From: Rhodobium orientis
Lineage (GTDB): Bacteria; Pseudomonadota; Alphaproteobacteria; Rhizobiales; Rhodobiaceae
Length of the DNA: 64,000 nt
Assembly: GCF_003258835.1 (NCBI RefSeq)
Contig: NZ_NPEV01000026.1
Location: forward strand, 1 to 64,000
Reading direction: 5' to 3'
The position numbers and the translations under genes are program-made. Positions 54,615 to 62,236 of the stretch are shown one piece after another; the stretch's first letter is position 1, and each line of letters starts with the position of its first letter. The notes below the pieces were generated by a model that made no database searches, was not told the origin of the DNA, and saw nothing but the letters and a program-made list of their open reading frames with translations.

Positions 54615-55445
54615 ATGACCGACACCAGTATGCGCCCGGGCCGGCCCGGCGCGCCGCTCGACGCGATCACCCTTCCCAAGGAAGACCTCTCCCGCCGGCT
54701 CTATCGCTGGGGCATGTGGGTGCTGGTCCTCGGCGCACTCGCCTGGAGCTTCTATCCGGCCGAAGTCTTCCGCGCCGTCAACCTGGTCACCGACGCGGCC
54801 AATATGGGCCAGTACGCCAAGGGCTTCCTCAACCCCAACTTCCACGAATGGGAACTCTATGTCAGCGAGATGATCCTGACCGTGCAGATCGCGGTCTGGG
54901 GTACGGTGCTCGCCGTCGTCTTCGGCATTCCCTTCGCCATCCTGTCGTCGAGCAACATCGCGCCGTTCTGGATCGTCCAGCCGGTGCGCCGGTTGATGGA
55001 CGCCGCCCGCGCCATCAACGAGCTGGTCTTCGCCGTCCTCTTCGTCGTCGCCGTCGGCCTCGGGCCGTTTGCCGGCGTCATGGCGCTCTTCGTCCACAAC
55101 ATGGGCATCATCGCCAAGCTGTTCTCCGAGGCGGTGGAATCGATCGACCCGCGCCCGGTCGAAGGCATCCGCGCCACCGGCGCCACCAAGCTGCAGGAGA
55201 TCGTCTTCGGCGTCGTGCCCCAGGTGCTGCCGCTGTGGATCTCCTATTCGCTCTACCGCTTCGAGACCAATGTGCGCTCCGCCACCGTGCTCGGCATCGT
55301 CGGCGCCGGCGGCATCGGCCAGGTGCTGTTCGAATCCATCCGCGGCTTCTATTACGCGGAAACGGCGGCGATCATCATCATCGTCATCGTCACCGTCTCG
55401 ATCGTCGATATACTGTCGCAGCAATTGCGCAGGCTCGTCATCTGA
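54615..55445 (+). CDS. phnE: Phosphonate ABC transporter permease PhnE
   Basis: A 276-residue permease with about six helices and the coupling-loop motif [20 protein letters not shown]. Only one phnE is present, so the permease is a homodimer; some rhizobia have two. The ATG at 54615 is preferred over a TTG 18 bases earlier. Confidence 0.95.
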   Translation: MTDTSMRPGRPGAPLDAITLPKEDLSRRLYRWGMWVLVLGALAWSFYPAEVFRAVNLVTDAANMGQYAKGFLNPNFHEWELYVSEMILTVQIAVWGTVLAVVFGIPFAILSSSNIAPFWIVQPVRRLMDAARAINELVFAVLFVVAVGLGPFAGVMALFVHNMGIIAKLFSEAVESIDPRPVEGIRATGATKLQEIVFGVVPQVLPLWISYSLYRFETNVRSATVLGIVGAGGIGQVLFESIRGFYYAETAAIIIIVIVTVSIVDILSQQLRRLVI

Positions 55446-55498
55446 GCCCGCTGATTCGCGCACCCGACCGGGATCGGCGCGAGAGAATTGGAGCGGCC

Positions 55499-56206
55499 AT
55501 GCGATACGCGATCTACTACACGCCGGACCGGGACGAGCTTCTGGCCGGCCTCGGCGCGCGCTGGCTCGGCCGCGATCTCTTCACCGGCCACACCATGCAG
55601 CAGGCGCTGGCCGGCGACATCGACCCGGAGCGCCTGGAGATCGTCACCCGCGACCCGCGCCGCTACGGCTTCCACGCCACCCTGAAGCCGCCCTTCCGCC
55701 TGAAGGACGGCGCCGAGCCGGCGGAGCTTGCCGCCCGCTTTGAGGCCTTCGCCAAGACCCACGCACCGGTCGCGCTCAGCGGCCTCGTCGTCGCCCGCAT
55801 CGGCGGCTTCCTCGCCCTCGTCCCGGCGGCGCCGTCACAGGAGCTGGAGCACCTGGCCGCCGCCGCCGTCGAGGCCTTCGACGACCTGCGCGCCCCGCCG
55901 AGCGAGGAGGAAATCGCCCGCCGCCGGCCGGACGCCCTCACCGGGCGCCAGCGCGACTTGCTTCAAAGGTGGGGCTACCCTTACGTTTTCGAGGAATTCC
56001 GATTCCACATGACCCTCACCGGCAAGCTCGACGATGCGGTCGAGGCGGAGACCCTCGCCGCTGCGGCGCGGAGCTTTTTCGCCCCGGTCATCGAGAAGCC
56101 CATTTCGCTTTCTACGGTCGCGCTCTGCATCGAGAGTGCGCCCGCAACGCCCTTCCTGGCGGAGCGCCTCAGCCCGCTTCAGGCCTCGACCGACGTCGAC
56201 GCCTGA
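55499..56206 (+). CDS. DUF1045 family 2H-phosphoesterase-like protein
   Basis: A 235-residue protein of the phosphonate-operon DUF1045 family. Two HxT motifs are visible, HATLKPPF near residue 60 and HMTLTG near 165, as in 2H phosphoesterases. It could hydrolyse the cyclic 1,2-phosphate of phosphoribose formed by PhnJ, a step done by PhnP in other bacteria; no phnP is in this cluster. Confidence 0.85.
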   Translation: MRYAIYYTPDRDELLAGLGARWLGRDLFTGHTMQQALAGDIDPERLEIVTRDPRRYGFHATLKPPFRLKDGAEPAELAARFEAFAKTHAPVALSGLVVARIGGFLALVPAAPSQELEHLAAAAVEAFDDLRAPPSEEEIARRRPDALTGRQRDLLQRWGYPYVFEEFRFHMTLTGKLDDAVEAETLAAAARSFFAPVIEKPISLSTVALCIESAPATPFLAERLSPLQASTDVDA

Positions 56207-56246
56207 TCGCACCGGCGGTCCTGCCACCCTGATCCGGAATAAAAAA

Positions 56247-57392
56247 ATGCTTGAAGCCGACCTCGTTCTGAAGAACGCCCGCATCGTTTTGCCCGACGCC
56301 GTCGTCGACGGCGCCCTCGTCGTCCAGGGCGGCGAGATCGCAGCGGTCGAGACGACCACCAATGCCCCCGGCGAGGATCTGTCCGGCGACTACCTGATCC
56401 CGGGCCTCGTGGAACTGCACACCGACCACCTGGAAGGCCACTACGCGCCGCGCCCCGGCGTGCGCTGGGACCCGGTCGCCGCCGTCCAGGCCCACGACGC
56501 CCAGATCGCCGGCTGCGGCATCACCACCGTCTTCGATGCGGTGCGCGCCGGCGCCGATGCCGACTCAAAGGACCTCGGCCACGAGACCCGCACCCTGACC
56601 GACGCCATTGCCAGCGCCGGCCGCGAGGACCGGCTCCGGGCCGACCACTTCATCCATTTGCGCTGCGAGATCTCCGCCGTCGACGTCGTCGATGCGGCCC
56701 GGCCGTTCATCACCGAAGGCGTCGCCAACCTCGTCTCGATCATGGACCACACGCCCGGCCAGCGGCAGTTCGTCCACCTCGACAAGTTCCGGGAGTACTA
56801 TCTCGGCAAGTCCGGCATGACCGAGGCCGAGCTGGAAGAGTTCATCGCCGAGCGGCGGCGCCAGCACGCCGCCTGCGCCGCGCCGAACCGGGCCGCGATC
56901 GTCCGCCTCTGCCACGAGTCCAACATCGTCATTGCCTCCCACGACGACGCAACGCCCGCCCATGTCGACGAGGCGATCGCCGACGACGTGGCGATTGCGG
57001 AGTTCCCGACCACCGTGGAAGCGGCAAAGGCCTCCCACGGCGCCGGGCTCCGGGTGCTGATGGGCGCGCCGAACCTGGTGCGCGGCGGCTCCCACTCCGG
57101 CAATGTCTCGGCGGCCGAACTCGCCGGCCTCGGCGTCCTCGACATTCTCTCCTCCGACTATGTGCCGTTCAGCCTGCTGTTCGCCGCCTTCATGCTGCCG
57201 GAGCGAGTCGCGGCCATCGACCTGCCAACGGCGATCCGCACGGTGACGGAGACCCCGGCGGCCGCGGCCGGTCTTACCGACCGCGGCGCCATCCGCCCGG
57301 GCCTTCGCGCCGACCTCGTCCGGGTCCGCGCAAAGCCCGGCCAGGTGCCGGTGGTCAAGGGCGTCTGGCTGAAGGGAAAGCGCGTGGCATGA
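56247..57392 (+). CDS. phnM: RPnTP diphosphohydrolase PhnM
   Basis: A 381-residue amidohydrolase-fold enzyme that removes diphosphate from 5-triphosphoribosyl 1-phosphonate before PhnJ acts. The metal motif HTDHLEGH is near residue 57; SHDDATPAHV and a C-terminal SSDYVP follow. Overlaps the HD gene by four bases. Confidence 0.96.
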   Translation: MLEADLVLKNARIVLPDAVVDGALVVQGGEIAAVETTTNAPGEDLSGDYLIPGLVELHTDHLEGHYAPRPGVRWDPVAAVQAHDAQIAGCGITTVFDAVRAGADADSKDLGHETRTLTDAIASAGREDRLRADHFIHLRCEISAVDVVDAARPFITEGVANLVSIMDHTPGQRQFVHLDKFREYYLGKSGMTEAELEEFIAERRRQHAACAAPNRAAIVRLCHESNIVIASHDDATPAHVDEAIADDVAIAEFPTTVEAAKASHGAGLRVLMGAPNLVRGGSHSGNVSAAELAGLGVLDILSSDYVPFSLLFAAFMLPERVAAIDLPTAIRTVTETPAAAAGLTDRGAIRPGLRADLVRVRAKPGQVPVVKGVWLKGKRVA

Positions 57393-57952
57393 GCGTCGTT
57401 GAGGAGATCTTCGCCAACCTGGAAGCCCGCGGCGCGGCCATCTATGGCGGCGAGGCCGTGACGCAACTCCAGCACGCCCTGCAATGCGCGGTGCTGGCGC
57501 ATATGGCCGGCGCGCCGGCGACGCTCGTCACGGCGGCGCTCCTCCACGACTACGGCCACATCCTCACCGACGACGAGGACGCCGCGGAACGCGGCACGGA
57601 TCTGCAGCACGAAGAGATTGCCGCGCGACACCTTGCGGACTGGTTTCCCGAAGATGTGACTGAACCCATACGTTTACATGTTACCGCCAAGCGCTATCTT
57701 TGTTCGGTGGACCCGGCATACCTTGATTCGCTATCACCGGCGTCGGCCACATCATTGAGTGTCCAGGGAGGTCCGCTCGGCACGGAGGAAATTTCTGATT
57801 TCCGCCGCAACCCGCATTGGCAGGCTGCGGTGAAACTGCGCCACTGGGACGACACCGGCAAAGATCCGAAGATGACGACGCCGGCGCTAGCTGCATTTCG
57901 CGGCATGGTCACCTCGGCGCTACGGGAAGAGCATGAAGATGCGCACGGATGA
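57389..57952 (+). CDS. PhnZ-type HD-domain oxygenase (phosphonate operon)
   Basis: A 187-residue HD-domain protein of the mixed-valent di-iron oxygenase family. Y19 and E22 (YGGE), H29, H53-D54 and H57 fall in the same order and spacing as the iron ligands and substrate-gating Tyr/Glu of PhnZ, which cleaves 2-amino-1-hydroxyethylphosphonate oxidatively. No PhnY hydroxylase is in the window. Base composition falls in the middle of the gene (about 57650-57900). It could act on another hydroxyphosphonate. Confidence 0.82.
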   Translation: MSVVEEIFANLEARGAAIYGGEAVTQLQHALQCAVLAHMAGAPATLVTAALLHDYGHILTDDEDAAERGTDLQHEEIAARHLADWFPEDVTEPIRLHVTAKRYLCSVDPAYLDSLSPASATSLSVQGGPLGTEEISDFRRNPHWQAAVKLRHWDDTGKDPKMTTPALAAFRGMVTSALREEHEDAHG

Positions 57953-58595
57953 AGAAGATTTCGGCACGGCCGGCGCGACGCCGGCCCACTTTGGTGCCCT
58001 CAAGCACTACGACCCGCCGCTCGGGCCCGGCGCCTTCGTGGCGGTCGTCGGCCCGTCCGGCTCGGGCAAGGACACGCTGATCTACCGCGCCCGCGACTGG
58101 TTTTCCGGCCGTGACGGGATCGTGTTCCCGCGCCGCATGGTGACCCGGCCGCCGGAGGACGTGAACGAGGATCACATCTCGATCACCGAGGCCGACTACA
58201 ACCGGATCGTGGAAGACAAGGACGCGGCCCTCACCTGGCGTGCCCACGGGCTCGGCTACATTGTGCCGAGCGACGTCGATGCGGCGATCACGAGCGGCGC
58301 CATCGTCGTTGCCAACATTTCGCGCATGGCCGTTTCCGACGTCATCCGCAACTATGCCCGCGCCGTGGTCGTCGTCGTGACGGCGCCGCGCGAGGTGCTG
58401 GCGGAACGGCTGAAGGCCCGCGGCCGCGAGACGCCGGAAGAGATCGCCAGCCGCCTCGACCGCGCCGACTACACCCTGCCGCCGGCGCCGCGCATGCTGA
58501 TGATCGACAACGTCGCAAGCCCGGCCAAGAGTTCCGCCAAGCTGATCAACCTGATCGAGCGGCTGCACCTCGAAGTCGAAACGATGCCGCTCTGA
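57933..58595 (+). CDS. phnN: Ribose 1,5-bisphosphate phosphokinase PhnN
   Basis: A 220-residue guanylate-kinase-like enzyme with P-loop VVGPSGSGKDT. It turns ribose 1,5-bisphosphate into PRPP, recycling the ribose carrier. The N-terminal 30 residues are an extra segment not in the core family. It overlaps the HD gene by 20 bases and closes the operon. Confidence 0.93.
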   Translation: MKMRTDEEDFGTAGATPAHFGALKHYDPPLGPGAFVAVVGPSGSGKDTLIYRARDWFSGRDGIVFPRRMVTRPPEDVNEDHISITEADYNRIVEDKDAALTWRAHGLGYIVPSDVDAAITSGAIVVANISRMAVSDVIRNYARAVVVVVTAPREVLAERLKARGRETPEEIASRLDRADYTLPPAPRMLMIDNVASPAKSSAKLINLIERLHLEVETMPL

Positions 58596-58650
58596 CCCCG
58601 GCGCGGCATCGTCCCTCCCGATAAGCCTTTCCCGGAACAGACCTGCTCGA

Positions 58651-58671
58651 CCGGCTGCCCCGCGCAGCCGG
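58651..58671 (+). terminator. Hairpin after phnN
   Basis: CCGGCTGC pairs perfectly with GCAGCCGG around a 5-base loop, 55 bases past phnN. There is no T run, so it may be a stabilising or Rho-dependent site. Confidence 0.4.
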
Positions 58672-58782
58672 CGGCCCCGTTCTGCCTCAAAAAGACGCTA
58701 TGGCCCCTGATTGGAACCGGCGAGGATTCCCCATGCCGGCGAACCCGCTACACTCGGGCCTGATTCGACAAGGGAGGCAATC

Positions 58783-61700
58783 TTGCGCAAGTGGCTGATC
58801 GGTCTGGGGGTGGTGTTCGCCGTCCTCGTCGTCATTGCCGTTGCGGTACCGATGGCGGTGCCGAAGGCAACGGTGAAGGACCAGATCATCGGCCAGATCG
58901 AATCGGCGACCGGCTGGCGGCTCAGGATCGACGGCGACATCTCCGTTTCGGCCCTGCCCTTCCTGAAACTGGAGGCGACCGATGTCGGCCTGTCGGGCGC
59001 TGCCGGTGCCGACGGCATCGAATTCCTCACCGTGCGCGAGATCCGCTTCGGCCTGTCGCTGTTCTCGCTGCTCTCCGGCGTCGTCGACGTCACCGGCATC
59101 ACCCTCGTCCAGCCGAACGTCTTCCTGGAAGTCGATCCCGCGGGCCGCCAGAGCTGGGCGCCGCGCCGGGCATTGGAGACGATTGCCGGCGCCGCCCCGG
59201 CGGAATCGGCACCGGACGACACCGGCGAAGACATTGGTGGAGACGGCGGCTTTTCCCTCGACCGCCTGCGCTTCGGCGCCATCGAGATCCGCGACGGCCT
59301 CGCCGTCTGGCACGACCGCCGCACCGGCGTGAAGCAGACCCTCGCCGAACTCAACGTCACCGCCAGCATGCCCTCCGTCAACGACGCGGCAACCCTGGAA
59401 GGCTCGCTCACCTGGAACGGCATTCCGGTCGAGCTGGATCTTTCCGCCGGCGACCCCAAGGCGCTCGCCGAGGGCCGCGCGAGCAGCGTGACAGGAACCC
59501 TCGCCGCGGCCGACGCCAATCTGGCGGTCGACGGCAGCCTGGCGCTGGAACCCGCGCCGACGTTCAAGGGCCGCATCGAGGCGGAAGCCGACGACCTCGC
59601 CGGCACTCTGGCCGCGTTCAAGATGCCCGTTCCCGACATGCCGGCGCTCGGCGAATTCACGCTCGCCACCGCCGTCGCCTACGGTCCCGATGCCGCCAGC
59701 CTCTCCGATTTCACCGCCCGGCTCGACGAGACGACGCTCACCGGGTCGGTCGATGCTGCGCTCGACGGACCACGCCCAAAAATTTCCGGCGCCCTCGCCC
59801 TCGACCGCATCGACCTTGACCGGTTCAAGGCAAGTGGTGGCGGCGGGAACGACAAGAAAGGCGCGGGAGGAAAGGGCGACACGGGCGCGATCGACCTGGC
59901 ACCGCTGGGTCAGGCCGATGCGGACCTGACGCTCAGGATCGGATCGCTCTCCGGCGGCGACGTCACCGTCGCCGACATCGCCGGAAGCGTGAAACTGGCG
60001 AATGGCAAGCTCGACCTCGACATCGCCCAAACCCGCCTCCTCGGCGGCACGGCGGCCCTCACCCTTGCCGCCGACGGCAGCGGCAAGGCGCCGGCCTTTT
60101 CCGGCACGCTGAGATCGACCGGGCTCTCGCTGCCCGATCTCCTGCAGCTTGCCGGCCGCAGCGACCCCGTCGGCGGCACGCTTGAGACCGACCTCACCTT
60201 CGCCGCCAGCGGCAACACGGTGCCGGCGCTGACGGCCGGCCTGCAGCTTTCCGGCACCGCAGCGCTCCGCAACGGCGCCGTCGGTGGCCTCGGTCTCGCC
60301 AAGGCCTTCGGCGGCGACAAGAGCGCCAACCGGATCGAGAACGCGGACATCGACGTCGCCATTGCCGGGCTCGGAAAACCCGTCACGGCCGCCGGTGCCC
60401 TCTCCTGGCGCGGCGACCGGTTCCGGCTCGGCGCCACCGCCGATCCCGCCGCCCTCGCCTCCGGCGCGCCGAGCACCATTCGCTTCGATGTCGCCTCGAA
60501 CCGCCTCGCCCTCGGCTTCAACGGCAAGGCGTCGACCTCCGGCAAGGCCGACGGCACAATCAGCATCGAAACGGCGAACCTGCGCGATCTCGCCGGCTGG
60601 CTCGGCAACCCGCTGCCGCCGGGCAAGGGCCTCAAGGCGTTCAGCTTCGCCGGCCGGCTCGGCTATGGCGGCGACACCGTCAGCTTCGACAAGGCAAAGA
60701 TCGCCCTCGACGGCACCACCGGTAACGGTTCCGGAAAGCTCACCCTTGGCGGCGCCCGGCCGAAACTGACGGCAAAACTGGCGCTCGCCACGTTGAAGCT
60801 CGACCCCTATCTCGCCGGCGGTGGCAAGGGAGGCGGCGGTGGCGACAACCGGCGCGGCGGCGGCTGGAGCGACGAGCCCATCGACCTGTCCGGCCTGAAG
60901 GCCGCCGATGCCGACCTCGACCTCAGCGCCAAGGCGATCGAGTGGGACAAGCTGCGCATCAACGGCACCAAGATCGACGTCGTGCTCGATGCCGGCCGGC
61001 TCGAGGCCAAGCTGACCCGCATGCGGCTCTACCGCGGCACGGGCGAGGGCCGCCTGCTGCTCGACGGCTCGGGCCGGACCGCCGGCGTCGAGGCCTCGTT
61101 CAGGCTGCAGGACATGGCGGCCCGCCCGTTCCTTAACGACGCCGCCGATTTCGACCGCATCGAGGGCACCGCCAATCTCTACATCGATCTGAAGACCAGC
61201 GGCGCCAGCCAGCGCGATTTCGTCAAGGCGCTTGACGGCAAGGCGGATTTCGACTTCCGCGACGGCGCCATCCGGGGCTTCGACGTCGCCAAGACGGTGA
61301 AGGCGCTCTCCGTCGACACGTTGCTCGGCTGGGAGCAGGGCGGCGGCAACAAGACGGCGTTCAGCGTGCTGAGGGCCGATTTCGACATCAACAACGGCAT
61401 CGCCAAGAGCTCCGGTTTCCGCCTTGCCGGTCCGCTGGTCCGCGCCGGCGGCGGCGGCACCGTCGACATGCCGAAGAAAACCCTCGACTGGAAGGTCGAT
61501 GCCAAGATCGTCGCCAGCCTTGAGGGCCAGAAGGCCCGCCAGAAAGGCAAGAAGGACAAGAACAACAAGGCCGACGGCGGCGACAAGGAGCGGCTTGCCG
61601 GCCTCGGCGTGCCGATCATCATCAAGGGCCCGTGGAACAATCCGCGCATCTACCCGGACATCTCCGGCATCCTGGACGATCCGAAAGGCGCCTATGAGAA

Positions 61701-62052
61701 GCTGAAGGGCCTCGGCGGCGGGCTGTTCGACGGTGGCGGTGCGGCGGGTGCCGTCGATGCGCTGATCGGCGGCGATGGCAAGGGCGGCGGCCGCGACGCC
61801 ATCTCCGACCGCGTCGGCGGCGGCGAGAAGGGCAAGGCCGTCAACAAGGCGCTGGACGCCCTCGGCCTCGGCGGCGGCCAGGACAACGCCCGGAACGGCA
61901 AAGCCAAAAACCGCAAGGCCGGAAACAAGAACCGCAAGGCCAGGCAGCAAAAGAAAAATTCCGGCAACAACCGCGGCAAGGGCAAGGGCAAGCGCAAAGG
62001 CGACGACGACAAGCCGCGCACCATCGAGGACGTCTTCGACAGGTTCAATTAG
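58783..62052 (+). CDS. AsmA family envelope protein
   Basis: A 1089-residue protein with an N-terminal membrane helix (LIGLGVVFAVLVVIAVAVPM) and the AsmA domain (ATGWRLRIDGDISVSALPFLKL). A long repetitive beta-rich middle and an AsmA_2-type C-terminal part (GTANLYIDLKTSGASQRDFV) follow. AsmA-like proteins bridge the periplasm and move phospholipid to the outer membrane. The last 80 residues are a Lys/Asn/Gly-rich tail. TTG start with GGGAGG 5 bases upstream. Confidence 0.88.
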   Translation: MRKWLIGLGVVFAVLVVIAVAVPMAVPKATVKDQIIGQIESATGWRLRIDGDISVSALPFLKLEATDVGLSGAAGADGIEFLTVREIRFGLSLFSLLSGVVDVTGITLVQPNVFLEVDPAGRQSWAPRRALETIAGAAPAESAPDDTGEDIGGDGGFSLDRLRFGAIEIRDGLAVWHDRRTGVKQTLAELNVTASMPSVNDAATLEGSLTWNGIPVELDLSAGDPKALAEGRASSVTGTLAAADANLAVDGSLALEPAPTFKGRIEAEADDLAGTLAAFKMPVPDMPALGEFTLATAVAYGPDAASLSDFTARLDETTLTGSVDAALDGPRPKISGALALDRIDLDRFKASGGGGNDKKGAGGKGDTGAIDLAPLGQADADLTLRIGSLSGGDVTVADIAGSVKLANGKLDLDIAQTRLLGGTAALTLAADGSGKAPAFSGTLRSTGLSLPDLLQLAGRSDPVGGTLETDLTFAASGNTVPALTAGLQLSGTAALRNGAVGGLGLAKAFGGDKSANRIENADIDVAIAGLGKPVTAAGALSWRGDRFRLGATADPAALASGAPSTIRFDVASNRLALGFNGKASTSGKADGTISIETANLRDLAGWLGNPLPPGKGLKAFSFAGRLGYGGDTVSFDKAKIALDGTTGNGSGKLTLGGARPKLTAKLALATLKLDPYLAGGGKGGGGGDNRRGGGWSDEPIDLSGLKAADADLDLSAKAIEWDKLRINGTKIDVVLDAGRLEAKLTRMRLYRGTGEGRLLLDGSGRTAGVEASFRLQDMAARPFLNDAADFDRIEGTANLYIDLKTSGASQRDFVKALDGKADFDFRDGAIRGFDVAKTVKALSVDTLLGWEQGGGNKTAFSVLRADFDINNGIAKSSGFRLAGPLVRAGGGGTVDMPKKTLDWKVDAKIVASLEGQKARQKGKKDKNNKADGGDKERLAGLGVPIIIKGPWNNPRIYPDISGILDDPKGAYEKLKGLGGGLFDGGGAAGAVDALIGGDGKGGGRDAISDRVGGGEKGKAVNKALDALGLGGGQDNARNGKAKNRKAGNKNRKARQQKKNSGNNRGKGKGKRKGDDDKPRTIEDVFDRFN

Positions 62053-62236
62053 GGTGCCCTGGAAGACCTCGGATTCCAGCAAATCCGGCTACGGCAAGGT
62101 GGGTCCGTCGCCGGCCGATTCCTGCCTCCGGTCGATTTCTACCTTTCCAAGAAATGGAACATTCACGAAAAATAAAGAGCCGCCGCATAACTTATATCCG
62201 ATCTTGTAATGCATTGCGGATGATGAGCGCTTGGCG

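Noticed and set aside
58687-62082. A 1131-codon open frame on the minus strand opposite the AsmA gene
   Set aside because: It mirrors AsmA exactly, has the Val/Asp/Ala/Gly-rich composition typical of antisense frames in high-GC DNA, and shows no domain.
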